A DNA stretch of 64,000 bases from contig NZ_JAJNOR010000007.1 in assembly GCF_021044755.1 (NCBI RefSeq), positions 62,001-126,000 on the forward strand, written 5' to 3'. Under the pieces are notes generated by a model. It did not search any database. It was given only the letters and a program-made list of their open reading frames with translations, and was not told the DNA's origin. Numbering within the stretch: position 1 is the first letter of the stretch; every line of letters begins with the position of its first letter. The stretch comes from Lientehia hominis (GTDB taxonomy: Bacteria; Bacillota; Clostridia; Lachnospirales; Lachnospiraceae). Shown piece after piece: positions 16,014 to 24,259 of this stretch. A program made the position numbers and the translations under genes.

Positions 16014-17780
16014 TTATGCGTTCTTTTCCATGATGCGGTCATAGAACTGGTCGATGGCTTTCTTGTAATCGTCGAACAGCTCAAGCTTGTCGTTGGGCAC
16101 ATCATATTTAATTGCAATTATTTTTTCAAAAATGTCTTCTGTCTTCAGAATGGATACCGGCATGTTCATGGAAATCAGGGATTTACACCGGGAATACAGG
16201 TACAAAATGGTTTCCATCATTTTAAACTGCTTTTGCAGAGGGACACAGGTATCCTCCTGGTGGAATGCGTTCTGCTGGAGAAATCCAAGACGGATGACCC
16301 GCGAGATTTCCATGACCAGCTTCTGATCGTCGGGGAGAACGTCGCTGCCGATGAGCTTTACGATTTCCATAAGGCTGCTTTCCTGGTTTAAAAGGGAAAC
16401 GATCTGGTTCCGGTAATTGATAAAATTTTTATCCACGTTCTTAGTGTACCAGGCGCTCAGATCGGACATATACTCACTGTAGCTGGTCAGCCAGTGAATG
16501 GCAGGAAAATGTCTCGCATAAGCAAGTGATTTATCCAGACCCCAGAAGCAGCGTACAAACCGTTTGGTATTCTGCGTGACAGGTTCGGAGAAATCGCCCC
16601 CCTGGGGAGAAACGGCGCCGATGATGGAGACAGAACCCTCATTTCCATTCAGAGTCTGCATGATGCCGGCCCGCTCATAAAAGGCGGACAGCCGGGAAGC
16701 CAGGTAAGCCGGAAAGCCTTCCTCGGCGGGCATTTCTTCCAGACGGCCGGACAGCTCTCGGAGAGCCTCTGCCCATCGGGAAGTGGAATCGGCCATGATG
16801 GCCACATGATATCCCATATCCCGGTAGTATTCTGCCAGTGTCACACCAGTATAGATGCTTGCTTCACGGGCGGCGACAGGCATGTTGGAAGTGTTGGCGA
16901 TCAAAGCGGTCCTGGCCATCAGGGGCTGGCCCGTCTTAGGATCTGTCAGCTTTGAAAAGTCTTCCAGGACCTGGGTCATTTCGTTTCCACGCTCTCCGCA
17001 TCCGATATAAATAATGATATTGGCGTCAGACCATTTCGCGATCTGGTGCTGGGTCATGGTCTTTCCGGTGCCGAAGCCCCCGGGTATTGCCGCCGTGCCG
17101 CCCTTGGCAATGGGAAACAGAGTATCCAGGATCCTCTGGCCTGTTACAAGCGGCATGGTGCAGGGATAGCGCTTTGCCGTAGGGCGGGGAACCCGGATGG
17201 GCCATTTCTGGGTCATGGTCAGATCCCTCTGAGTACCGTCAGGGCAGTTGAGAGTGACCAGGACATCATTGATCGTGTAACTTCCGTCCGGCACCACGGA
17301 GATGACCTGGCCGGAAACATCCGGAGGCACCATGACCTTGTGGACGATGGAGGGGGTCTCCGGCACTTCAGCGATTATGGTGCCGCCGTATACCTGTTCT
17401 CCTTCCTTTACGGTAATGTGAGCGTCCCAGCGCTTTTCTGTGTCCAGGGCGTCCACATTGACGCCGCGGCCGATATAAGCGCCGGAGCGTTCGGCAATCT
17501 GGCCGAGAGGCCGTTCGATGCCGTCAAAGATGTTGTTCAGGATGCCGGGCGCCAGAGTGACGGACAGAGAAGCACCGGAGCCTTCCACCAGCTCGCCTGG
17601 GCGGAGGCCGGTGGTCTCTTCAAATACCTGGATGGTCGTGGTGTCGGAGGTGAGGCGGATGACTTCGCCCACCAGACGTTCCTTCCCCACGTATACCATC
17701 TCAGACATGGCAAATCCGGGGTTTCCCTTCAGATAAATAACTGGGCCGTTGATTCCATGGATGGTGCCGGTCTTATTCAT
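16014..17780 (-). CDS. atpA: V/A-type ATPase catalytic subunit A
   Basis: The 588-residue catalytic subunit starts at ATG 17780 (AAGGAGGGATATCCT upstream), overlapping the end of the E gene by 8 bases. It begins MNKTGTIHGINGPVIYLKGN and has the P-loop GGFGTGKTMTQHQIAKW, the family-specific insertion between the barrel and nucleotide domain, the GERGNEM segment, and DSTSRWAEALRELSGRLEEM. It hydrolyses or synthesises ATP, coupled to H+ or Na+ movement. Whether the complex works as a synthase or a pump is not visible. Confidence 0.96.
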   Translation of the reverse strand: MNKTGTIHGINGPVIYLKGNPGFAMSEMVYVGKERLVGEVIRLTSDTTTIQVFEETTGLRPGELVEGSGASLSVTLAPGILNNIFDGIERPLGQIAERSGAYIGRGVNVDALDTEKRWDAHITVKEGEQVYGGTIIAEVPETPSIVHKVMVPPDVSGQVISVVPDGSYTINDVLVTLNCPDGTQRDLTMTQKWPIRVPRPTAKRYPCTMPLVTGQRILDTLFPIAKGGTAAIPGGFGTGKTMTQHQIAKWSDANIIIYIGCGERGNEMTQVLEDFSKLTDPKTGQPLMARTALIANTSNMPVAAREASIYTGVTLAEYYRDMGYHVAIMADSTSRWAEALRELSGRLEEMPAEEGFPAYLASRLSAFYERAGIMQTLNGNEGSVSIIGAVSPQGGDFSEPVTQNTKRFVRCFWGLDKSLAYARHFPAIHWLTSYSEYMSDLSAWYTKNVDKNFINYRNQIVSLLNQESSLMEIVKLIGSDVLPDDQKLVMEISRVIRLGFLQQNAFHQEDTCVPLQKQFKMMETILYLYSRCKSLISMNMPVSILKTEDIFEKIIAIKYDVPNDKLELFDDYKKAIDQFYDRIMEKNA

Positions 17781-18369
17781 AGGATATCCCTCCTTCAAAT
17801 GAGAAATTCTCCTTTTCTTTTTCCAATAAGGTCTTGAAGGAGTAATCAAGCAGTATGCGGCGGTCCGGCAGGACTGCGCGGATCCCGCCTCCAAAGAGTT
17901 CCTGGCTCATGGTCAGATGCACGCCGGTGGCGGCTTCCAGGGCACGGCTCCTATGGGAATCGGCAGGATCGATATAGACGATCAGGTTTTGGTCACCCGC
18001 GTATTTTTTAGCACGGATGATCTTCCGAATCAGAAAATCTTCATATTCCGGAGTATCCATAAATCGTTCCAGCGCGCCGGAAACCTCCGAAAAGAGCTGA
18101 GCTCTCAGGTCAGCCTCCACCTGGCTCAGTTCCCGTTTGATATCCATCTGTGCCTGGAACAATTCTTTGTTGGCTTCCCGCTTCAGCTGTTCCGTCTCCG
18201 TCCGGATCTGGGCTTCCGTCTGGGCGTTGACGTCAGCAACGTGCTCTTCATATATTTTATCTAAAGCGTCCGCATAATCATGGAAAATGGCGTTCCCTCG
18301 GGCCCGGGCATCCTCCATGGAGCGGTTTCTGAACTGTTGTAGCTTTTCTTCCGTCGTCAAGTCGTTCAC
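17773..18369 (-). CDS. atpE: V/A-type ATPase subunit E (peripheral stalk)
   Basis: This 198-residue protein has a long charged helix from about 5 to 95 (KLQQFRNRSMEDARARGNAI and onward) and a globular C-terminal domain with FGGGIRAVLPDRRILLDYSF, the fold that binds the top of subunit B. It forms the peripheral stalk together with the G/H subunit encoded at the start of the operon. The start ATG lies 6 bases after the F gene. Confidence 0.9.
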   Translation of the reverse strand: MNDLTTEEKLQQFRNRSMEDARARGNAIFHDYADALDKIYEEHVADVNAQTEAQIRTETEQLKREANKELFQAQMDIKRELSQVEADLRAQLFSEVSGALERFMDTPEYEDFLIRKIIRAKKYAGDQNLIVYIDPADSHRSRALEAATGVHLTMSQELFGGGIRAVLPDRRILLDYSFKTLLEKEKENFSFEGGISYE

Positions 18370-18375
18370 CCCTCT

Positions 18376-18684
18376 TTATAGCTTTAATCCGATGGCTTCG
18401 TTTACATAGGAAGTGATAAAATCAGGGCTTCGCCCGGTGCCGTGGCGGTCGGGGATTTCCTCGAAGAGAGGAATCTTAGCCGACAGCTTCAGATCATCCA
18501 CGATCTCCGGGAACCTTCTGCCGAAGTATTCGGTCAGCAGGACAATCCCTATGTCCTTGTCGGACCTGACTTTATCAAGGGCATTCTTAAACTCCTGCTT
18601 TTCATGGACAACGACGCCCTCGATTCCGGCCAGCCTCATGCCGGTCAGAGTGTCAATGTTGTCACTGATCAAAAACAGTTTCAT
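18376..18684 (-). CDS. atpF: V/A-type ATPase subunit F
   Basis: The 102-residue subunit starts MKLFLISDNIDTLTGMRLAG, the typical Rossmann-like N-terminus of subunit F, and has IGIVLLTEYFGRRFPEIVDD in the middle. It sits on the central stalk beside subunit D and modulates activity. Its ATG shares one base with the stop codon of the K gene (TGATG), so the two are translationally coupled. Confidence 0.92.
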   Translation of the reverse strand: MKLFLISDNIDTLTGMRLAGIEGVVVHEKQEFKNALDKVRSDKDIGIVLLTEYFGRRFPEIVDDLKLSAKIPLFEEIPDRHGTGRSPDFITSYVNEAIGLKL

Positions 18685-19130
18685 CAGCCTAATTTGCCAA
18701 GGATCATGATGGATACGATCAGGCCGTACAGAGCAACACCTTCTGCCAGGGCGACGAAGATGAGGGATTTGCCGAGGACGGAGGAATCTTCGCTGATAGC
18801 TCCAAGAGCCGCGCTGGCAGCGGATGCCACGGCGATACCGGCGCCGATACAGGAAAGACCGGTGGAGAGTGCGGCGGCTACGTAGCCGAGGCCCGCGGCG
18901 GAGCTGGAAGCGGCAGCAGCTGTTTCGGAAGCGGCGCCGGCTGCCTCAGCACTGCCGCTGAACAGCATGATATCAGCGATCACCAGGGTACCGAAAAAGA
19001 AAAAAACGTTGACAGCCAAAGATTTTTTGAAGCGTCCCTTCCTTCTTTCTCCCATGAGATATACGCCGAAGGGAAGAATGATGCTGAGCACAAGTGCTGC
19101 GATCAAAAGAAATTTTGTAACCATAGTCAT
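18684..19130 (-). CDS. atpK: V/A-type ATPase membrane rotor subunit K
   Basis: This 148-residue proteolipid has an unusual plan. Residues 81-111 and 119-145 form a canonical c-type hairpin with GAGIAVASAASAALGAISED and ALAEGVALYGLIVSIMIL, where Glu130 is the ion-binding carboxylate. The first 60 residues contain two further membrane segments (about 6-26 and 38-58) that do not look like a c hairpin and lack the matching Glu. An Ala/Ser-rich linker (60-80) joins the halves. So each protomer carries one ion site. The residue after Glu130 is Gly, not the Ser/Thr common in Na+ sites; ion choice is left open. Confidence 0.88.
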   Translation of the reverse strand: MTMVTKFLLIAALVLSIILPFGVYLMGERRKGRFKKSLAVNVFFFFGTLVIADIMLFSGSAEAAGAASETAAAASSSAAGLGYVAAALSTGLSCIGAGIAVASAASAALGAISEDSSVLGKSLIFVALAEGVALYGLIVSIMILGKLG

Positions 19131-19144
19131 GACAAAAGTCCTCC

Positions 19145-21091
19145 TTATTTGTTGGTAATCGTCTTAAAAGGTTTAAATTCCCGGCCGGAGCCTGAGAAAT
19201 ATCTGCTGAACATTTCATAATACTCCAGACGGAGTACGTGGATGCCGACAATCAGGCCTTCCATGCCGGCCACGAAGATATTGCCGATGATGACCACAGG
19301 CCAGTTGGGGCTTCCCCCGTTTTCCGCACCCGCCAGCATCAGCACGACCTGCATCATCCCCGCGTGGCTCAGGGCAAACGCTCCGATACGTACAAAGGAA
19401 ATGGTGTTGGTGAGATAGCTTAGTACTACTTCAAACAGTTCAAATATGGACTGCACCAGGTACATGACCGGGCCTCCGGGAAGAGTTTCCTTTTTCCGCT
19501 CCAGAAGATTAATGATGGGTTCCTTGAACAAAAGAAGGATAAGCGGAACAATGAAGGCGATCATCAGGATGATGGTCGCGGGCAGCGCATGGCCGCTCAT
19601 GTACAGGACAATGGTCGCCACGGCGGAACCGTAGAAAATGATGCCCAGAACCCCGTTGGTATCAAATACAATTTTTCCAATGTCTCGGGATTTGATGCCG
19701 TTATAGATGTTGAACAGCATGGAGACCAGGATGAGGCCCATGCCCAGAGCGACACTGACTACCAGGACTACATTCAGGTTTCCCACCACAGGGAGAGTCA
19801 TGGTAGCTTTCATGGGTGTCAGCCAAAGAGGCTCTATGACGTTTTCAAATCCAAAGAAGCTGCCGTACAAGACGCCGAATATGGCGGAGAAAATGCCGGC
19901 CATTGAGATGACGGCGGCCAGGTTGGATTTTTTAAAGCGGTAGATCAGGAATCCGCCGACGATCAGGCAGAGGCCCTGTCCAGCGTCTCCGAACATGGCT
20001 CCGAATATGAACGCGTAAGTCAGCGCCACAAAAATAGTGGGATCAAATTCATTGTAAGCAGGCATGCCGTACATCCGGATGAACATCTCAAACGGACGGA
20101 ACAGCTTTGGATTCTTAAGCTTCGTAGGCGGCGTTCGGAAATGCTCGCTTTCCTTAGGCTGTTCGTCTTCCAGGACACAGTAGAGATCCGGGTCATGCTC
20201 ACGGACTTCCTTCAGAAAGGCAAGAGCGTCCCTGTTCGTCATCCATCCGCAGAGGATGAAGAACATATTGTGGCCGGCCCGGGTACACGCCGCCATTTTC
20301 CGGATATCAAAGGTGGAGATCAGGGAATCCATTTTTTCCTTTGCGGAGATCAGCTCCTGGTAATGAGAATCCAGAAGAGAGGCCAATTCCTTTTTGCAGG
20401 CGGCGGCCGCCTCTTCATTTTCTTTTATCAGACGTTCATAGTCCGAACAGATCTCCTGAGGAGTCCCGGTGTATTTCTCGGACAAGAAGGTGCTTTCAAA
20501 ATGAAGAGAAGAATAAATGGTGTCAATCTTGTCAAATTCTGACTGGGGCACAAAGAAAATACCCCATACATACGCGCTGTCGCTGTAGCAGGGATAGAAA
20601 ATCGTATCCAGGTCATCGTAGACGAACTGCTTGAACGTACGGTAATCGGCCATCGCAAACCGGCCGAAGCGGAACTTGGTAAAGCTGAACTTTAAGATAT
20701 CCTCGATATTGAAATCCAATCCGCGGAAAGGCAGGACCGTCTCGTATTGGGTCTTTAGATCCTTTCCCTCCTTTTCCAGCTGGATCTTCCGGTCCCGGAT
20801 GGAAGAAGCTTCCGCATCCAGATTCTCAATGATGCAGACGGCCTTTTCCCTGGACAGGGAGACTGGAGCGGCGGATCCTTTTTCCGGAATCTCCAGGAGC
20901 AGGGCGTGCGCCTTGTCGCGCAGGCTCTTGTAGGGATTGGGTTCAATGAAAGGAGTCAGCTCTTTTACCGTTTTCAGCTCCGAGAGGGCGTTTTCCAGGT
21001 GCATTTCATATTTTGACAGATATTGTTCTGTCACCCGGTCAATCTGCTCTTTCGGGCCGGTGATACTCAGAAATTTCATTTTTTCTATCAT
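19145..21091 (-). CDS. atpI: V/A-type ATPase subunit I (membrane stator)
   Basis: From the ATG at 21091, chosen because AAGGAGGGG precedes it, the protein has 648 residues. The N-terminal half is a soluble coiled-coil arm (MIEKMKFLSITGPKEQIDRV, KELTPFIEPNPYKSLRDKAH). The C-terminal half has about seven or eight membrane segments with AFIFGAMFGDAGQGLCLIVG and SYLTNTISFVRIGAFALSHA, the family signatures around the ion half-channels, and ends KPFKTITNK. It anchors the peripheral stalks and carries ions to the K ring. Confidence 0.94.
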   Translation of the reverse strand: MIEKMKFLSITGPKEQIDRVTEQYLSKYEMHLENALSELKTVKELTPFIEPNPYKSLRDKAHALLLEIPEKGSAAPVSLSREKAVCIIENLDAEASSIRDRKIQLEKEGKDLKTQYETVLPFRGLDFNIEDILKFSFTKFRFGRFAMADYRTFKQFVYDDLDTIFYPCYSDSAYVWGIFFVPQSEFDKIDTIYSSLHFESTFLSEKYTGTPQEICSDYERLIKENEEAAAACKKELASLLDSHYQELISAKEKMDSLISTFDIRKMAACTRAGHNMFFILCGWMTNRDALAFLKEVREHDPDLYCVLEDEQPKESEHFRTPPTKLKNPKLFRPFEMFIRMYGMPAYNEFDPTIFVALTYAFIFGAMFGDAGQGLCLIVGGFLIYRFKKSNLAAVISMAGIFSAIFGVLYGSFFGFENVIEPLWLTPMKATMTLPVVGNLNVVLVVSVALGMGLILVSMLFNIYNGIKSRDIGKIVFDTNGVLGIIFYGSAVATIVLYMSGHALPATIILMIAFIVPLILLLFKEPIINLLERKKETLPGGPVMYLVQSIFELFEVVLSYLTNTISFVRIGAFALSHAGMMQVVLMLAGAENGGSPNWPVVIIGNIFVAGMEGLIVGIHVLRLEYYEMFSRYFSGSGREFKPFKTITNK

Positions 21092-21107
21092 TTCTGTGTG
21101 CCCCTCC

Positions 21108-22154
21108 TTAAAGTTGATTGATTTGCTGTAGTATGATATCAGGATCCAGATGATACCTGATGCCTTCAATGGCGGTGGTTATGTTTTCCACTTCCTGTTC
21201 CTTATTGTAGAGATAAGCGTTTAATGTGGCGATGGAATAAGGATCCTTCTGGCTCTGGCGTTTGTAGATTTTGTCCAGGATCAAACGGAAGCTGTCTTCC
21301 AATGATATGTTGTCACGGGTCCAGTATTCCTCCATGGTCTTATATCTCGTTTCCCGGAGCGCCGAAAAGAACAAATCCAGACTCTCTGCGTCCACCAGCG
21401 CTTTCAGCTGTTCTGTCTTCAGCTTGTAGGTAATAGGAATCAAAAGCCCATAGACCTCTGCGCTGCTCAAGCTGTAATATTTCTTGGAACGGTATATCCA
21501 CTGGATATTCAGCATATCCAGGCGGCTGCCGAAAGAGAGCAGCACTTCCTTCTGCTCATCGGATTTCAGATATTTCTTCAGGTTGCTCCAGGACTTGCGG
21601 AAATAGTATAAATCCAGATGGTTCTCATAGTCGAACAGAGCTGCGCTCCCCGTGCGTTCCACTTCCGAAAACACCTTGTAATATTCGGAATCCTTCAGGC
21701 AGGAAAGAAAATCAGCCATGGAATTGGCGTGGGCGGCCGCTTCAATGTCGAACTTGGAATGTTTGTCAAAGAAGGGCTTGAACAGAGATACGTCGTAGAA
21801 TAAATGTGTATCGGAGAATACGGACCGGAGGCAGGTCTTCAGCACGGAGATTTCATAGTTCAGGAAGTACAGGTCCAGGAACTTCCTCTGCCTCAGGTTG
21901 GAGAAGCCATAGAGCTTTCCATAATCTTCATACAGAGAATAATGTAGGAGCCCTTCCAGCTCTGTCCGGTGCAGGTCCTCGGTACCCACGCTGATGAACA
22001 GCTTCTCGTAGGTGGGGCACCGGCGCAGATAGGCATCGGCCTCATAGACGCTCCGGAGGCTGCATAGATTCTGATAGTCTTCCTTTTTCAGAAGTCTGCT
22101 TTGCATGGCCCGTATCTTGGTGGTAATGCCACTGTAGGCAAATAGGTTTCCCAT
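21108..22154 (-). CDS. atpC: V/A-type ATPase subunit C (d-like)
   Basis: The 348-residue protein begins MGNLFAYSGITTKIRAMQSR, characteristic of the funnel-shaped subunit C (eukaryotic subunit d) that caps the membrane ring and receives the D/F shaft. Helical repeats with conserved motifs such as DLYFLNYEISVLKTCLRSVF and LDLYYFRKSWSNLKKYL are present. Length matches the family. It lies 6 bases after the first gene of the operon. Confidence 0.9.
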   Translation of the reverse strand: MGNLFAYSGITTKIRAMQSRLLKKEDYQNLCSLRSVYEADAYLRRCPTYEKLFISVGTEDLHRTELEGLLHYSLYEDYGKLYGFSNLRQRKFLDLYFLNYEISVLKTCLRSVFSDTHLFYDVSLFKPFFDKHSKFDIEAAAHANSMADFLSCLKDSEYYKVFSEVERTGSAALFDYENHLDLYYFRKSWSNLKKYLKSDEQKEVLLSFGSRLDMLNIQWIYRSKKYYSLSSAEVYGLLIPITYKLKTEQLKALVDAESLDLFFSALRETRYKTMEEYWTRDNISLEDSFRLILDKIYKRQSQKDPYSIATLNAYLYNKEQEVENITTAIEGIRYHLDPDIILQQINQL

Positions 22155-22160
22155 GCAGAA

Positions 22161-22472
22161 TCACTCCTTGGTCATATTGATGATGATTTGTTTTACATAA
22201 GCTGCATGATGCTCCCGGTAGGATTCACGGAGGTCCGCAATATGTTTTTTTGTCTGCGCTTCCAGGGCCTTTACGTCAGCCTCTGTCTGGGCATTGAATT
22301 CCGCCCGCTTTTTCTCCAGGATATCTTTGGTACGGATGTCTGTATTCCGGTCAAATTTATCGGCCTTTTGCTTCATCGCCCCCGCGTAAGCCGCTTTTTT
22401 CTGAGCGGCCTCTTCCAGTATGGCGGAGGCTGTCGCTTCGATATCCGCGATCTTAGTTAATATTGGATTCAT
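22161..22472 (-). CDS. V/A-type ATPase subunit G/H (peripheral stalk)
   Basis: The first gene of the operon encodes 103 residues from ATG 22472, preceded by AAAGGAGGGAAACT. The protein is one long charged, predicted coiled-coil helix (ATASAILEEAAQKKAAYAGA, then EAQTKKHIADLRESYREHHA). In this position that is the G/H (NtpF-like) partner of subunit E. Seven more bases separate it from subunit C. No clear minus-strand promoter could be picked out in 22473-22620. Confidence 0.82.
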   Translation of the reverse strand: MNPILTKIADIEATASAILEEAAQKKAAYAGAMKQKADKFDRNTDIRTKDILEKKRAEFNAQTEADVKALEAQTKKHIADLRESYREHHAAYVKQIIINMTKE

Positions 22473-22564
22473 AGTTTCCCTCCTTTGCTGCATGGAGAAT
22501 TAGTTTGCATCTATTATGGCACCGGGCACTGAAAAATACCATAGTAATATCGGCGAAAAATGTA

Positions 22565-22592
22565 TTGCTGGCGGGACGCAATTTTGTATAAT
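22565..22592 (+). promoter_or_regulatory. probable promoter of the HAD phosphatase gene
   Basis: TTGCTG (22565-22570), a 16-bp spacer and TATAAT (22587-22592) lie about 100 bp upstream of the HAD gene, in the divergent gap with the ATPase operon. Confidence 0.5.
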
Positions 22593-22689
22593 CACACAAG
22601 AGCCCTGAAGAAATCCCGGTAGTGAAAGAAAACAGAATATGCTATAATATTCTGGAAGACGGAGACATGCTGAACAGGAAAGGCATAAG

Positions 22690-23388
22690 GTGGAAGAAAT
22701 GGGACAAAATGGGAGATACTATAAAGGGGTCATTTTTGATCTGGACGGGACCCTTATCAATACGCTGGATGATCTGGCAGACAGTGTCAATGAGGCGCTG
22801 GCCGGGATGGGATATCCTGTCTGGCCTGCAGAAGCTTACCGCCTGAAAGTGGGAAGGGGTTTTAGGAATCTTATGGAGAACAGTGTACCGGAAGAGGTGA
22901 AGGCAGAGGATGCCGTCATCGATGAGATGCTGAGGAGATTCCTGGAAGCGTATGACAGAAGGTATCTGGAAAAAAGCAGGCCTTACGAAGGAATTGACGG
23001 GCTTCTTGATCGTCTGGTATCGGAGGGTGTTCAGGTAGCGGTCAATTCCAATAAACGTACCGATTATACGGAAAAGCTCATACAAAAGTTTTTTCCGCGG
23101 ATTCCTTTTGCCGGAGTTTTTGGAGAACGGAAGGGGGTACCGAAGAAGCCGGACCCGGCTTCGGCCCTGGAACTCTGCGGGATCATGGGACTGGCTCCCG
23201 GAGACGTACTCTATATAGGAGACTCGAAAACGGATATCCAGACGGGAAAGAATGCGTCCATGGATACCGTCGGAGTGACCTGGGGATTCCGTGGATACGA
23301 AGAACTTCATGAGAACGGAGCCGTTTATATTGCCTGGACAGCAGAGGATATCCATAAAGCCGTACAGGGATTATTTAGGAAAAATTAA
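22690..23388 (+). CDS. HAD-superfamily phosphatase (phosphoglycolate phosphatase-like)
   Basis: The 232-residue protein has the HAD motifs in order: motif I GVIFDLDGTLINTLDDL near residues 13-29, an alpha-helical cap, motif II VAVNSNKR near 118, motif III with the Lys of KGVPKKPDPASAL, and motif IV YIGDSKTDIQTG near 177. This is the Gph/PGP branch that dephosphorylates small phosphosugars; the true substrate is unknown. The start may be GTG 22690 or ATG 22699; both follow AAGG-like sequences. The stop overlaps the regulatory element of the next two-component system. Confidence 0.85.
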   Translation: MEEMGQNGRYYKGVIFDLDGTLINTLDDLADSVNEALAGMGYPVWPAEAYRLKVGRGFRNLMENSVPEEVKAEDAVIDEMLRRFLEAYDRRYLEKSRPYEGIDGLLDRLVSEGVQVAVNSNKRTDYTEKLIQKFFPRIPFAGVFGERKGVPKKPDPASALELCGIMGLAPGDVLYIGDSKTDIQTGKNASMDTVGVTWGFRGYEELHENGAVYIAWTAEDIHKAVQGLFRKN

Positions 23389-23427
23389 GAAAATCTCCTG
23401 CGGATATTTGGATTATCCTGCTATGAT
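23374..23427 (+). promoter_or_regulatory. two-component operon promoter region with shared 18-bp element
   Basis: TTTAGGAAAAATTAAGAA at 23374-23391 contains two TTWRGA-like half-sites 11 bp apart, as OmpR/VanR-type regulators often recognise. A TATGAT -10-like hexamer lies at 23422-23427. The same element, with one mismatch, occurs upstream of the second two-component system at 50681-50698. Function is inferred from repetition and position. Confidence 0.5.
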
Positions 23428-23528
23428 GATTAAGATATGGAGTTTTATGGCGCGGAGGGTTTTGCGGATATCCGGCGGATACAGACAGATAAGGAAAAAG
23501 ACAGATAAAAAAACAGGAGGAGTATGAA

Positions 23529-24230
23529 ATGGATGAAACGACAGTGTTGGTGTGTGATGACGACAGGGAAATAGTGGAAGCAATAGATATTTATCTGAGG
23601 CAGGAAGGGTACCGGGTGCTGAAAGCCTATGACGGTGAGGAAGCCATACGCCTGTTGTCGGAAAACAAAGTCGAGCTGCTTTTGATCGACGTGATGATGC
23701 CGAAGCTGGACGGCATCCGGGCGACGCTTAAGGTCCGGGAGACAAGCAGCGTGCCGATCATCATCCTGTCGGCGAAATCGGAGGATGTGGATAAGATTCT
23801 GGGCCTTAATATCGGCGCAGACGATTATATCACCAAGCCGTTCAATCCCCTGGAGCTGGTGGCCAGGGTGAAGTCCCATATCCGGCGTTATACGAAGCTG
23901 GGGACTATGGCCATGGAGGCTGGGGATACCATTCATAAGACCGGCGGGCTCTGCATCAACGATGATACAAAGGAAGTGACATTGGACGGAGAACTGGTGA
24001 AGCTCACCCCGATGGAATATAATATCCTTCGTTTTTTGGTGATGAATGCCGGAAAGGTGTTCTCCATAGAGCAGATTTATGAGAATATCTGGAATGAAGA
24101 GGCCATCGGAGTGGACAATACTGTGGCTGTGCATATCAGGCATATCAGGGAGAAAATAGAGATCAATCCGAAAAACCCTACCTATTTAAAGGTAGTATGG
24201 GGAGTAGGATATAAAGTAGAAAAGCTATAA
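23529..24230 (+). CDS. OmpR/VanR-family response regulator
   Basis: The 233-residue protein has a receiver domain with the acidic cluster CDDDRE at 9-14, the phosphoacceptor Asp54 in LLIDVMMPKLDG, the Ser/Thr switch in IILSAKS and the Lys of ITKPFNP. Residues 135-233 form a winged-helix domain with LTPMEYNILRFLVMNAGKVF and NTVAVHIRHIREKIEINPKN. It precedes its sensor kinase by 29 bp. GGAGGAGTATGAA lies before the ATG. The target genes cannot be read, but autoregulation through the upstream direct repeats is plausible. Confidence 0.95.
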   Translation: MDETTVLVCDDDREIVEAIDIYLRQEGYRVLKAYDGEEAIRLLSENKVELLLIDVMMPKLDGIRATLKVRETSSVPIIILSAKSEDVDKILGLNIGADDYITKPFNPLELVARVKSHIRRYTKLGTMAMEAGDTIHKTGGLCINDDTKEVTLDGELVKLTPMEYNILRFLVMNAGKVFSIEQIYENIWNEEAIGVDNTVAVHIRHIREKIEINPKNPTYLKVVWGVGYKVEKL

Positions 24231-24259
24231 CAACCGGGAAATTCAGGAGGAGGTCCGCC

